Assembly (NCBI GenBank): GCA_003278705.1
Contig: QCDR01000003.1
Span: 1 to 64,000, forward strand
DNA: 64,000 nt
Origin: Prochlorococcus sp. AG-355-J23
GTDB lineage: Bacteria; Cyanobacteriota; Cyanobacteriia; PCC-6307; Cyanobiaceae
Reading direction: 5' to 3'
Shown here: positions 21,012 to 32,169 of the stretch, one piece after another
How the letters are laid out: every line of letters begins with the position of its first letter
Numbering within the stretch: the stretch's first letter is position 1
Position numbers and translations under genes: made by a program
The notes under the pieces: generated by a model
What the model was told of the DNA's origin: nothing
What the model saw: the letters and a program-made list of their open reading frames with translations, nothing else
Database searches by the model: none

Positions 21012-21733
21012 TTACTGAAAATATAAATTGTATTTTGATCGATTCTTTTAGGTTTTATTTGAAAATCTTTTCCAACATATTTTACTTTAAAATCTTTCAT
21101 ATTTTCGATAAATAAATCAGCATTTGAGAAATCACATTCTTTATTAATTTTTTTGCCGCTTTCAAAGTGAACAGGAATAACTACATTAGGTTTTAGAAGC
21201 TTAACTATTTTTGAGGCTTCTTTACCATTGTAAGATTTTATTCCTCCTCCAATTGAAATAAACAATATATCTGGAGCAGACAAAATAATTTGACTGTTTA
21301 TATCAATATCACCAGCAGCTCCTCCCATATGAACAATTTTAAGGTCATTCTGCTCCCAACTCCAAACAGTTGCCATCCCAAATCTTCTTCCATCTACTCT
21401 GTCATGTGGTACAGAAATTCCATTTAATAAAATATCCTCAAATTGATAGATTCCTGGCTCAACGAACATTAATTGATCATTAGGGTTATATCCTTCATCT
21501 GGAAGCCTAGAACTAGCCAAAATAAAATCTACATTGACATCTTTTGGCTCCTTTAAATTACTTGCACAACCTATTGCTTTAAAGGGATTTATAAGAATAG
21601 ATTTATCTGCACTAGTAATTAAAAAACTACTATGTCCCAAACTTTTTATTCCTAAGTTCCTTGCCAATAATGAGGTAGGTAAAAAAGAGCTAACTAATAT
21701 CAAAAATAAAAAGTTTTTAATTTGAGAGATCAT
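21008..21733 (-). CDS. Secreted metallo-beta-lactamase-fold hydrolase (UlaG-like)
   Basis: Signal peptide-like N-terminus; IKSLGHSSFLITS, ISIGGGIKSYNGKEASKIVKLLKPNVVIPVHFESG. Confidence 0.8.
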   Translation of the reverse strand: MISQIKNFLFLILVSSFLPTSLLARNLGIKSLGHSSFLITSADKSILINPFKAIGCASNLKEPKDVNVDFILASSRLPDEGYNPNDQLMFVEPGIYQFEDILLNGISVPHDRVDGRRFGMATVWSWEQNDLKIVHMGGAAGDIDINSQIILSAPDILFISIGGGIKSYNGKEASKIVKLLKPNVVIPVHFESGKKINKECDFSNADLFIENMKDFKVKYVGKDFQIKPKRIDQNTIYIFSN

Positions 21734-21752
21734 AATATTATTTTTTTTTATT

Positions 21753-22349
21753 TTACTTTTGTTCAGCCATTTTTAGAAAATTACTAATTAATTTATGACC
21801 AAATTGGGTCAAAACACTTTCAGGATGGAACTGTACCCCATGTAAATGTTTATATTCTTTATGAGAGATAGCCATAATTGTTGAGTCTTCTAAAGTCGCA
21901 GTTATTTCGAAACAAGATGGTAAAGAACTTGAATCAACTATAAGACTATGGTATCTAGTAGCCACAAATGGAGTCTCGATATCTTTAAACAATGCTTTTT
22001 GATTATGAAATATTTTGGATGTCTTACCATGCATAAGTTCTTTCCCAACTATAACCTTACCTCCAAAAGCTTGGGCCAAAGCTTGATGACCTAAACAAAC
22101 TCCCAAGGTCGGAATATTTTTAGATAATTTTTTTAGAATTGGCAGACAAATTCCAGATTGATCTGGATTACCTGGACCTGGAGATAAGAGAATTCCACCA
22201 GGATTTAGTTTGATAATTTCTTCTAAAGTAATTTCATCATTTCTTTTAACTATTAATTCTTTAGTTATTTCATGCTCAACTGAAAGTTCTCCTAAATATT
22301 GAACAAGGTTATAAGTAAAACTATCGTAATTATCAATAACAAGAAACAT
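21753..22349 (-). CDS. trpG: Anthranilate synthase component II / glutamine amidotransferase
   Basis: LVIDNYDSFTYNLVQYLGEL, LLSPGPGNPDQSG, LGVCLGHQALAQAFGG, HGVQFHPESVLT. Confidence 0.95.
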   Translation of the reverse strand: MFLVIDNYDSFTYNLVQYLGELSVEHEITKELIVKRNDEITLEEIIKLNPGGILLSPGPGNPDQSGICLPILKKLSKNIPTLGVCLGHQALAQAFGGKVIVGKELMHGKTSKIFHNQKALFKDIETPFVATRYHSLIVDSSSLPSCFEITATLEDSTIMAISHKEYKHLHGVQFHPESVLTQFGHKLISNFLKMAEQK

Positions 22350-22361
22350 ATTTATATGGAT

Positions 22362-22772
22362 TTAAAATAACAACTTTATTTTAGGAACAAAGATATATAC
22401 AGCAATAATAACAGAATTAATGGAAGCTAATAATACTGCTCCTGCAGAAGTATCTTTTGAAATTTTAGCCAAAATACTAAATTCTTTTTTCACTACTAAA
22501 TCAACGATTGATTCAATAGATGTGTTCAATATTTCTAATATTAAAACAGACATTATTGTTGCAATCAAAATAACATAATTACTTAGACTAATTTTTAGTA
22601 AAAAACCAATTATTAAACTTGCAACTGCAAAAATTAATTGAATTTTAAAATTTCTTGAAGTTTTTAATACATAACTAATACCACTGAAAGCATACTTAAA
22701 ACTTATAAATACATTACTAGAAGTTTTGTATGATTCTTTTCTATTTTCTAAATAGTTTATTTTTTTTTCCAT
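22362..22772 (-). CDS. dgkA: Diacylglycerol/undecaprenol kinase (DagK family)
   Basis: AFSGISYVLKTSRNFKIQL..EILNTSIESIVDLV..AKISKDTSAGAVLLAS. Confidence 0.93.
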   Translation of the reverse strand: MEKKINYLENRKESYKTSSNVFISFKYAFSGISYVLKTSRNFKIQLIFAVASLIIGFLLKISLSNYVILIATIMSVLILEILNTSIESIVDLVVKKEFSILAKISKDTSAGAVLLASINSVIIAVYIFVPKIKLLF

Positions 22773-22778
22773 TTATTT

Positions 22779-23318
22779 TTAATCTAATCGGGTAATTAAA
22801 TATTCTTGGAAATTTAACATATTTTCTAAATCATGCTCATTATTATGTTCCCATCCCAAAAGATGTAAAAATCCATGACTAGCCAACCAGATCATCTCTC
22901 TATAGATTGAATGTTTATATTCATAAGATTGCTCAAGTGCCATCTCTAATGATATAAAAATATCTCCCAACTCTATATGATCTAAATTATTTAGAGATTC
23001 ATCAGAAATAATTGGAAAAGATAGAACATCAGTTGGACCATTTTTTTGCATCCATTTCTTATTCAAAGAAGCAATTTCTTGATTAGATATTATCTGTAAG
23101 CCTAATGAAAAAGATTTTTTTTCAAAAATATAATTTGGTAATTCATAATCCTCTTTTTTTAATATAGTATTTATCCAAGATAAAAAAACTTTCTCCCAAA
23201 AAATAGATTCAAAAATAAGATGAGTTTTAGTATCTTTTAACTTATTTGAAAATTGAGAGAAATCATTACATTGAAAAACCAAATCTAAATTTATTTCAGA
23301 AATAATTTTTTCTTTCAT
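22779..23318 (-). CDS. ybeY: Endoribonuclease YbeY
   Basis: [30 protein letters not shown] zinc motif; next to dgkA. Confidence 0.95.
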   Translation of the reverse strand: MKEKIISEINLDLVFQCNDFSQFSNKLKDTKTHLIFESIFWEKVFLSWINTILKKEDYELPNYIFEKKSFSLGLQIISNQEIASLNKKWMQKNGPTDVLSFPIISDESLNNLDHIELGDIFISLEMALEQSYEYKHSIYREMIWLASHGFLHLLGWEHNNEHDLENMLNFQEYLITRLD

Positions 23319-23324
23319 ACATTC

Positions 23325-23507
23325 TTAAACTGGAATATTGGGCTTACCTATTGTGGCCACAAGTATTAATATCCCAATTAAAACTAGAAATGTTATTGAA
23401 AAATGAGAAATACTTTTTGAGCCTTTCCTTACCATATTTCTCATGGCAAGCTTTATAAAACTTGGAGGAGAAACTTTTTTTTCTAAAATTTCGTTTTTAC
23501 TTTCCAT
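23325..23507 (-). CDS. Small single-TM protein (DUF3285-like)
   Basis: 60 aa, basic N-terminal half then one hydrophobic helix (FSITFLVLIGILILVATIG); between ybeY and prfB. Confidence 0.75.
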   Translation of the reverse strand: MESKNEILEKKVSPPSFIKLAMRNMVRKGSKSISHFSITFLVLIGILILVATIGKPNIPV

Positions 23508-23510
23508 TAG

Positions 23511-24633
23511 TTATTCAATAGATTCATTAGAAGAAATATTCATACGTAATAATTCATGAATAAATGGGTCAAGTCCACCATCTAAAACACTATCTAAATC
23601 GTTAGTCTCCTGCATAGTCCTAAGATCTTTTACCATTTGATAGGGATGGAAAACATAATTTCTTATTTGATTGCCCCATGCAGCTTCTACAATATCACCT
23701 TTAATATCAGCGACTTCAGCAGCTCGTTGTTCTTTAGCAATCACTAATAATTTAGACTTTAAAAGTAACATAGCTTTTTCTTTATTTTGTAATTGAGATC
23801 TTTCTTGAGTACATCTTACTGAAATCCCTGAAGGCAAATGAACAATTCTCACTGCTGTTTCTACTTTATTAACATTTTGTCCTCCAGCTCCACCGGATCT
23901 ACTCGTTGTAATTTCTAGATCTTTTTCAGGTATATCAAGTGAAATATTATCATCTAATTTTGGCATAACCTCTACCCCAGCAAAGCTGGTTTGTCTTTTG
24001 CCATTGGCATTAAAAGGAGAAATTCTTACTAATCTATGAGTTCCTTTTTCATGTTGCAGATAGCCATATGCATATTTTCCATCAATTTCAAACGTTACAC
24101 TTTTAATACCTGCTTCTTCTCCTTGAGATAATTCATTAATGACAAGGCTCATTTGATTATTATCGGCCCATCTAGAGTACATTCTTAATAATATCTCTAC
24201 CCAATCCTGCGCATCTGTTCCACCCGCACCTGCGTTAATAGAAACTACCGCTCCTTCCTTATCGTATTCACCACATAACAATCTTTCAAATTCCCATTTA
24301 TCCAAATTCTCTCTTAATTTCTTTAATCCCAGCTGCGATTCTAAAATCATTTCCTCTTCGGGTTCTAGAGAATAAAGCTCAAGAGAGGCATTAGCATCAG
24401 AAATAAAAGTTTTCCATTTATCTAACAATTCGATTTGTGCTTTGACATCATCAAGGATTAACATTTGCTTTTTAGCTTCTTCTTGATTATCCCAAAATTC
24501 AGGCTGAGCAGAAATTTGCTCTAACTCTTTCCTTTTCGCTTTTAATCTTGGAACGTCAAAGACAATCCTGAGCATTACCCAGGCGCTCTGTTAGTTCCGA
24601 AAGATCTTTTTTGAAATCTGTAATATCTATCAA
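23511..24633 (-). CDS. prfB: Peptide chain release factor 2, expressed by programmed +1 frameshift
   Basis: [17 protein letters not shown] and RF2 fold. Upstream frame from TTG at 24633: (L/M)[27 protein letters not shown], then +1 shift at CTT-T-GAC (24561-24555) into [14 protein letters not shown]. Confidence 0.93.
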
Positions 24634-24709
24634 AATAGAATTTAATCGTTATTTATAATCTAACAAGCACTTTTGTTTAATAGTATAAACTAAGTATTAT
24701 TTTAAAAAA

Positions 24710-24964
24710 ATGTCCAAAGTTGAAATTTATACTTGGCAATATTGCCCATTCTGTATTCGAGCAAAATCACTACTCAAGAAAAAAAATATAAATTTTACAG
24801 AATATAAAATAGATGGCGACGAAGATGCCAGAGCATTGATGATTGAAAGAGCTGATGGTAGAAGAACATTACCACAAATATTTATAGATAATGAGGGTAT
24901 CGGAGGCTGCGATGATCTCTACGCATTAGAAAATGAAAATAAATTAGAAGCATTATTAAACTAG
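24710..24964 (+). CDS. grxC: Glutaredoxin
   Basis: [14 protein letters not shown] active site, [18 protein letters not shown]. Confidence 0.97.
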   Translation: MSKVEIYTWQYCPFCIRAKSLLKKKNINFTEYKIDGDEDARALMIERADGRRTLPQIFIDNEGIGGCDDLYALENENKLEALLN

Positions 24965-24969
24965 ATCTT

Positions 24970-25893
24970 ATGAAATTTCTATTCGTAATAGATCCAATTA
25001 AAAATATAAATCCCTTAAAAGATTCAACTGCTGCTTTAATGCAAGCATCATCAAAAAAAAATATTGAAATCTGGAGTTGTACTCCTCAAGACCTGGAAGC
25101 TAGAGGTGATGAAGTATGGGCATCTTCCGTAAAAGTTGAAGTAATTCCATGGATTTCTTTCAAAGAGAATGATTGCATACCTCTCGCCGAATTTAATTGC
25201 ATTTGGATGAGAAAAGATCCTCCTGTAAATGAGGCTTATTTATATGCAACCCATCTTTTAGAAGTTGCCGAAAGAAAAGGAGTAAAAGTAATAAACAAAC
25301 CCTCATCGTTAAGAGCGTGGAATGAAAAGCTAGGTGCTTTAAGATACAGCCACTTAATGGCACCTACAATAGTTGCAAGTAAGGTAAAAGATCTTATTAA
25401 TTTTGCAAATATAAATAATGAAGTTGTTATAAAACCTCTAGGAGGAAAAGGTGGTCAAGGTGTTATAAGGATAAATAAAAATTCTCCAGGAATTAAATCA
25501 ATCATTGAATTAATCACTTCTCAAGAAGAATTACCCGTTATGATGCAAAAATTTATTCCTGAAGTCATAGAGGGTGATAAAAGAATAATTATCGTAAACG
25601 GAGAAGCAATTGGATCAATAAATAGGATTCCTCAAGGAGACGATTTTAGGAGTAATTTAGCGATGGGAGGCAAGGCTGAACCCACATTATTAACAGAAAA
25701 AGAAAAAAGTATCTGCTCAGAATTATCTCAACACTTCAAAGATGAGGGTTTATTTTTTGTAGGTATTGATGTAATAAATGGAATGCTTAGCGAGATTAAT
25801 GTAACCAGTCCAACAGGTTTAAGAGAAATAGAAAATTTATCCAATAAAAATGTTTCAGAGGAAGTTATTGAAAAATTAGTAGAAATTATCTAG
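24970..25893 (+). CDS. gshB: Glutathione synthetase
   Basis: [67 protein letters not shown]. Confidence 0.97.
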   Translation: MKFLFVIDPIKNINPLKDSTAALMQASSKKNIEIWSCTPQDLEARGDEVWASSVKVEVIPWISFKENDCIPLAEFNCIWMRKDPPVNEAYLYATHLLEVAERKGVKVINKPSSLRAWNEKLGALRYSHLMAPTIVASKVKDLINFANINNEVVIKPLGGKGGQGVIRINKNSPGIKSIIELITSQEELPVMMQKFIPEVIEGDKRIIIVNGEAIGSINRIPQGDDFRSNLAMGGKAEPTLLTEKEKSICSELSQHFKDEGLFFVGIDVINGMLSEINVTSPTGLREIENLSNKNVSEEVIEKLVEII

Positions 25894-27298
25894 GGTTTTT
25901 AGCGAAAAATATCTGTTTTACTATAGATTCAAATTTTAATTTAATCTCATCTATTTCTTTCTCTAAAACGGAGCCAGAAACTATACCTGAACCTGCAGTA
26001 AATTCAATATTTTCTTCAATACATCTTGCGCCTCTTATTGCCAAAAGAAATGAAGCATTGCCTGATGAATCAACCCAACCCATTGGAGAAGCATAATTTC
26101 CTCTAGGAAAAGACTCAAGAGTGTTTATCCAATCCAATGCTGCATTTTTTGGGTATCCACAAACAGCTGGAGATGGATGTAAGTTTTTAAGCAATTCAAA
26201 AGGACAAATATTTTCAACTTTAGAGAAAATGAGTGTTTGCAAATGAGAAATATCTCCAAATGAATTTACCTTGATATCACTTTTTTTAAAGTTTGTTATT
26301 TTTGAAACTTCTAAAGATTTAATCAAATATTGTATTACATAATTATGTTCCTTTAAGTCTTTAGTACTTTTTAGGAGTTTCTTAAAATTTGAATTAGTAG
26401 AGATAGTTCCAGCAAGAGCCTCTAAAGTTAAATTAGGTTTAGAGAAAGAAAATAATTTTTCTGGAGATGCTCCAAACAAAATATCCTTACTATTCCTTTT
26501 CCAAACGTATCTACATGTATTTGGTTGCTTCTTTTTAAATCTTTTTAAAATTTCTACTAAATCTAATTTATTTTTAAGTTTTATTTTAATCCTATTCGCT
26601 AAAACTATCTTTTCGAGGATATCTTTCTCTACTAATTGAATTCCTCTATTTACTACTTTTTTCATGTTTGTTTTAGAAATTTCTAAGGAGCGTGAGAAAT
26701 CATCAATAAAAGGGGAATCAAAACTAGTTTTTAAGCCAGATGATTTTATTAATTCTGAGCCAGAATTAATAACTTGATTTCTAATTGTCCATATTTCTTC
26801 AATTAATGTTCTTAATGATGATTTACCTTCAACATGTCCATTGATTCTTAACCAGCAATTCTTGCCACTTTTAGTAATTAGTATTTTTGGCAAAATTGCT
26901 TCCAAACTAGGGATATCTGAAGGTAAATTCTTATTATTCAAATTTTCAGAGAAAGAAAATAAATAAATTATTTTTGAAAGTGCAGAATTATGCGATTCAT
27001 TAGTTAAGTTAATTAAATTTTTAAAATTCTCAGAATTAAACTCTTTTGCTACCTCAAATCTTTTTGGGCCATCCAGAGTAACATATTTACACTTCTCGAA
27101 AGCTATATATGAAATACCATCAGATTCCTCCCAAAATGAAGAAAAGGGATATTGATTTATTAACAATTCATAAACTTGCAATAAATCAATACAAGGAATC
27201 TCAACACAAATACTTACTAATCCAGAATTTTCAACTTTCTTATCGAAAGAGGAAAATACATCTTTTAAAAAATCTGTTAAGTTTAAATCATTTTTCAT
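25886..27298 (-). CDS. menF: Isochorismate synthase
   Basis: [55 protein letters not shown]; divergent from menA. Confidence 0.93.
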   Translation of the reverse strand: MKNDLNLTDFLKDVFSSFDKKVENSGLVSICVEIPCIDLLQVYELLINQYPFSSFWEESDGISYIAFEKCKYVTLDGPKRFEVAKEFNSENFKNLINLTNESHNSALSKIIYLFSFSENLNNKNLPSDIPSLEAILPKILITKSGKNCWLRINGHVEGKSSLRTLIEEIWTIRNQVINSGSELIKSSGLKTSFDSPFIDDFSRSLEISKTNMKKVVNRGIQLVEKDILEKIVLANRIKIKLKNKLDLVEILKRFKKKQPNTCRYVWKRNSKDILFGASPEKLFSFSKPNLTLEALAGTISTNSNFKKLLKSTKDLKEHNYVIQYLIKSLEVSKITNFKKSDIKVNSFGDISHLQTLIFSKVENICPFELLKNLHPSPAVCGYPKNAALDWINTLESFPRGNYASPMGWVDSSGNASFLLAIRGARCIEENIEFTAGSGIVSGSVLEKEIDEIKLKFESIVKQIFFAKNPR

Positions 27299-27399
27299 TA
27301 CTTATTGAAAATAACTAAAAATGATGCAATAAAGTAAAAAATGTAACTCAATTTATAAACTACATCCAATAATTATCTAATTTTGCGTGTTAATTAAAA

Positions 27400-28317
27400 A
27401 TGGACGAAGATAAAAAAAAATTATGGAAAAAAGCAATAAAATGGCCTCTTTATTCTGTGGCCATACTTCCAGTTTTAATAACCGGGGCTTACTTGCTCAA
27501 TCAATATGAAGAGGTAAAAATTTATAATTTGATTTCATTTACTTTAGCTGCAATTTTGATATTACTTTGGGAAAATCTAACTAATGATTTATACGACGCA
27601 GAAACAGGAATCGATGAATTTAAATTCCATTCAATTGTAAATCTTGTAAAAAATAAAAAAATAATTTCATTTATTGCATATACATCTTTAGTTATTGGTT
27701 TATTAATAATTTTAATTATTTCAGTATCAACAAGTATAAACATTTTTATTTTGGTGGCAGCTTGCTGCTTCTTAGGATACTTATATCAAGGTCCTCCTTT
27801 TAGATTAGGCTATCAAGGTTTAGGAGAACCATTATGCTGGCTTGCATTTGGACCTTTTGCGTACTCTGCAGTCTTAATTGCGTTAAATCCGTCTAATATT
27901 TACTTCGTAGATATTCCATGGAAAGTTTCTTTATTACTTGGTTCAGGACCTTCCTTGGCAACAACTCTTGTGTTATTTTGTTCTCATTTTCATCAAATTT
28001 CTGAAGATAAAAAGCATGGGAAAAATTCACCTTTAGTTCGCTTAGGGGCAAAAAAAGGTTCTCAATTTGTGCCTTGGATAATTTTTACAATATATATTTT
28101 TCAACTTTTCACAATAGTTTATGGATTTATTCCAGTTTTTTGCATCCTTTATTTGCTTAGTTTCCCTCAAGCAACAAGACTTATAAATTTATTAAAATCT
28201 TCGTATGCAAAACCTTCTGCAATAAAAAATTGCAAATTCATCGCAATAAAATTTCAAACTCTTAATGGAATTGGTTTAATCACAGGATTAATATTTAATT
28301 ACTTGCTAAATAAATGA
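27400..28317 (+). CDS. menA: 1,4-dihydroxy-2-naphthoate prenyltransferase (phytyltransferase)
   Basis: UbiA-type membrane protein, NLTNDLYDAETGID, YQGPPFRLGYQGLGEPLCW. Confidence 0.94.
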   Translation: MDEDKKKLWKKAIKWPLYSVAILPVLITGAYLLNQYEEVKIYNLISFTLAAILILLWENLTNDLYDAETGIDEFKFHSIVNLVKNKKIISFIAYTSLVIGLLIILIISVSTSINIFILVAACCFLGYLYQGPPFRLGYQGLGEPLCWLAFGPFAYSAVLIALNPSNIYFVDIPWKVSLLLGSGPSLATTLVLFCSHFHQISEDKKHGKNSPLVRLGAKKGSQFVPWIIFTIYIFQLFTIVYGFIPVFCILYLLSFPQATRLINLLKSSYAKPSAIKNCKFIAIKFQTLNGIGLITGLIFNYLLNK

Positions 28318-29279
28318 ACTTAATATTTCAAAAAAAATCTTATAGCTTTAAGTTATCTGCCAAAGTAGAAAATTCTAAAACCAATTACCATACAAAATCG
28401 GGTTGGATAATTAAATTAATAAGTAATGATAAAAAAATAGGGTTTGGAGAAGTTTCACCGCTATATAAAAAAGACTTAAAAAAGTGTGCGAAACAACTAG
28501 ATATGATCCCTGAGTATATAGAGGAATTTAATTTATCTAGGCAAATAAATATTTTTCACCCATGCATTCAATCTGCAATAAATTCTGCATTAGCTGAGAT
28601 TAATGGAAAAATAATTTTTAAAGAAAACTACTACTTTGATGAAATTGGTAAAACAGCCATATTGTTAAATCATGAAAATGTAGTTTCAGATCTAAATGAT
28701 ATTAAAAAAAGACATTGTGATATTGGAAAATCATTAACCTTAAAATGGAAAGTAGCACTAAAAAATAACCATGAGGAAGAAGCAAAATTAGAAGAAATTT
28801 TAAGCAAAATAGGTAATAATATTAAGTTAAGAATAGATGCTAATGGTTCTTGGGGAAGAGAGATAGCTAATAGATGGGCTGATATTTTGAAAGATAATAA
28901 AAATATAGATTGGTTAGAACAACCTCTCTGTGTTGATGATATTGATGGACTGACAGAACTAAACAAAAAAATTCCAATAGCTTTAGACGAATCACTTTTA
29001 AAATTTCCAACTTTGATTGATGAGTGGAAGGGTTGGCAAATTAGAAGGCCTTCTCAAGAAAATAATCCAGTTAAGCTTTTAAGAGAATTAGAAAATAAAA
29101 AAGCTTTAATATCTATAAGTACCTCATTTGAAACTGGAATAGGAAAGAGATGGCTCCATCATTTATCATCTCTACAATTACAAGGACCAACACCAAAAGT
29201 TCCTGGTTTAGCAATGAATAAATTCCCTAATTCGTTTCTATTTTTAAATGAAGCAAAAACGATATGGGATCAACTATGA
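28314..29279 (+). CDS. menC: o-Succinylbenzoate synthase
   Basis: Enolase-superfamily: LTLKWKVA, LRIDANGSWGREIANRW, WLEQPL, IALDESL; between menA and menE. Confidence 0.9.
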   Translation: MNLIFQKKSYSFKLSAKVENSKTNYHTKSGWIIKLISNDKKIGFGEVSPLYKKDLKKCAKQLDMIPEYIEEFNLSRQINIFHPCIQSAINSALAEINGKIIFKENYYFDEIGKTAILLNHENVVSDLNDIKKRHCDIGKSLTLKWKVALKNNHEEEAKLEEILSKIGNNIKLRIDANGSWGREIANRWADILKDNKNIDWLEQPLCVDDIDGLTELNKKIPIALDESLLKFPTLIDEWKGWQIRRPSQENNPVKLLRELENKKALISISTSFETGIGKRWLHHLSSLQLQGPTPKVPGLAMNKFPNSFLFLNEAKTIWDQL

Positions 29280-30478
29280 AAAATAAAATTCATACTATTG
29301 AAGTTGAAAATAATGAAACTCAATCTGTAGAAAAAATTATTGAAAAAATTAGAGATAATAAAATTATTTATGTAAAAAACAAATTTTATAAAGACAAAGA
29401 TGTATTAGATTCAATTACTGAAAATGGGCCAGCAATTATCTTAAACAGTAGTGGGAGTTCTGGAAAACCGAGACAATGTTTTCACCATTTAAATAATCTT
29501 AAATTATCTGCAACTACATCAGGTCAATGGCTAATAGAGCAAGGATTTGAATTACAAAACTGCTTAATTTTAAATACTTTACCCCTGAACCATATAAGTG
29601 GATTAATGCAAATTTTTAGAAGTCAAACTTGGGGATGTGATTGTATTAATATTTCTCCGAATTTGATAAAAAAAACTCGAGAACTTTTACTTTTCACTAT
29701 TAAATTTAAAAAAAACAAAAAACACTTGATTACATCATTAGTACCTACCCAATTACAAAGACTTTTGGCTCAAAAAGATGGAATTAGTTGGCTAAAAATT
29801 TTTGATCTAATTTGGGTAGGTGGAGCTTCAATTTCAGACGAAACTGCAGAACAATGTATAAAAGAAAAAATAAAATTAGCACCTTGTTACGGCGCAACTG
29901 AAACAGCAGCAATGGTTACGAGTTTAAAACCAAAAGAATTCTTAATGGGTTTTAAAAATGTTGGAGAAATACTACCTGATACAAAAATAAGAATTAACGC
30001 ACAAGGATTAATCGAAATAAAATCAGCCAGAATTGGAATCGAAATAATAGATTCTTTAAAAACTGAAAATTTCAAAAATAAAAATGGGTGGTGGCAAACA
30101 AGTGATTTAGGTGAAATTAAGCAAATCAATAATTCTTACTATTTAAAATTTGTTGGAAGAAGTGATAATGCCTTTAATTCAGGAGGAGAAGTTGTTTTCC
30201 CTGAAGTAATTGAATCTAGATTAAATGATTTCATTATGAAAGAAAATATCCCAATTAATAAATTCAATATTGCGAAAGTATCTAACAAATTATGGGGAAA
30301 TAAAATTAAAGTAATAGTTGAATTTAGAGAACTTACAAATGATAAAAATATTGAAATTTCTTTAAATTTATTAAAAAATTTTTCTCAAAGTTGGCCTAAA
30401 CATGAAAAGCCTGAAAAGTGGATTGTTAAAAACAAAAATAACATTACAGAAAAAATAAACTATAAATTTAAAAAATAA
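29264..30478 (+). CDS. menE: o-Succinylbenzoate-CoA ligase
   Basis: AMP-binding: ILNSSGSSGKPRQC, LPLNHISGLMQIFRS, CYGATETAAM, GWWQTSDLGEI. Confidence 0.92.
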   Translation: MGSTMKNKIHTIEVENNETQSVEKIIEKIRDNKIIYVKNKFYKDKDVLDSITENGPAIILNSSGSSGKPRQCFHHLNNLKLSATTSGQWLIEQGFELQNCLILNTLPLNHISGLMQIFRSQTWGCDCINISPNLIKKTRELLLFTIKFKKNKKHLITSLVPTQLQRLLAQKDGISWLKIFDLIWVGGASISDETAEQCIKEKIKLAPCYGATETAAMVTSLKPKEFLMGFKNVGEILPDTKIRINAQGLIEIKSARIGIEIIDSLKTENFKNKNGWWQTSDLGEIKQINNSYYLKFVGRSDNAFNSGGEVVFPEVIESRLNDFIMKENIPINKFNIAKVSNKLWGNKIKVIVEFRELTNDKNIEISLNLLKNFSQSWPKHEKPEKWIVKNKNNITEKINYKFKK

Positions 30479-30481
30479 TAA

Positions 30482-30934
<453 letters not shown>

Positions 30935-30943
30935 TTAAAGAAA

Positions 30944-32131
30944 TTATCTATCAACAGATCCCATAATGACATCTATTGAACCAAGGATTGCCATAATATC
31001 AGCGATTTTGGCACCTTTAAGAATATGAGGCAATATTTGCAGATTATTTAAATCAGCTGCTCTGATTTTAAATCTCCATGGGGTAACTTCATTATTTCCT
31101 TGAATAAATACACCTATTTCTCCTTTGCCGGACTCTAATCTTGTATATAATTCTCCGTTAGGAATTTTAAAAGTTGGAGCAACCTTCTTAGCTACATATT
31201 GATAGTCAATACCAAATATTTCACTTTTCTTATCTTCAGTCGACATTCTTTGAGCTTCTAAATTTTCTGTTGGACCTCCTGGAATCATTTTGCAGGCTTG
31301 GCGAATGATACTTAGTGATTGTCTCATCTCTTCAACTCTTACTCGATATCTCGCATAACAATCTCCTTCTTTTTCCGAAGCAATCTGCCAATCAAAATCG
31401 TCATAACATTCATAACTATCGACTTTCCTTAAATCCCAGGAAACACCTGAAGCTCTAAGCATTGGCCCAGACAAAGACCAATTAATTGCCTGGTCTCTTT
31501 GTATTGTTCCTAGACCTTCAATTCTTTTTCTAAAAATTGGATTATTTGTAATTAATTTTTCGTATTCATCTATCTTAGGACCAAACCAATCGCAAAAGTC
31601 TATACATTTTTCTAACCATCCGTATGGGAGATCACATGCGACACCGCCTATCCTAAAGAAATTATTATTTATTAGCCTTTGTCCAGTAGCAGCTTCCCAG
31701 AGATCATAGATCATCTCTCTTTCTCTAAAAATATAGAAAAATGGAGTTTGAGCTCCTACGTCTGCTAAAAAGGGACCAAGCCATAAAAGATGATTAGCAA
31801 TACGATTAAGTTCGAGCATAAGAACTCTGATGTAACTAGCTCTTTTGGGAACTGGAATATTAGCTAATCTTTCAGGAGCATTTACTACAATAGCTTCATA
31901 AAACATTCCTGCTGCATAATCCATTCTGCTTACATAAGGGACATACATTACATTTGTTCTATTTTCAGCTATCTTTTCCATTCCTCTATGTAAATATCCA
32001 ATTACTGGCTCACAATCAATGACATTCTCACCATCAAGAGTTACAACTAACCTTAAAACCCCATGCATTGAAGGATGGTGAGGGCCAAAATTGACCACCA
32101 TTGGTTCTGTTCTAGTCTCTAGCTGAGCCAT
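30944..32131 (-). CDS. ndhH: NAD(P)H-quinone oxidoreductase subunit H
   Basis: [38 protein letters not shown]-terminal [18 protein letters not shown]. Confidence 0.99.
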   Translation of the reverse strand: MAQLETRTEPMVVNFGPHHPSMHGVLRLVVTLDGENVIDCEPVIGYLHRGMEKIAENRTNVMYVPYVSRMDYAAGMFYEAIVVNAPERLANIPVPKRASYIRVLMLELNRIANHLLWLGPFLADVGAQTPFFYIFREREMIYDLWEAATGQRLINNNFFRIGGVACDLPYGWLEKCIDFCDWFGPKIDEYEKLITNNPIFRKRIEGLGTIQRDQAINWSLSGPMLRASGVSWDLRKVDSYECYDDFDWQIASEKEGDCYARYRVRVEEMRQSLSIIRQACKMIPGGPTENLEAQRMSTEDKKSEIFGIDYQYVAKKVAPTFKIPNGELYTRLESGKGEIGVFIQGNNEVTPWRFKIRAADLNNLQILPHILKGAKIADIMAILGSIDVIMGSVDR

Positions 32132-32169
32132 TCGAAATTTAACTTCTAAACAAATCTTAGTCGAAAGTT

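Noticed and set aside
24561-24575. MLRIVF start of the called prfB ORF
   Set aside because: It is the out-of-frame reading of the frameshift region; the true N-terminus is encoded upstream in another frame.
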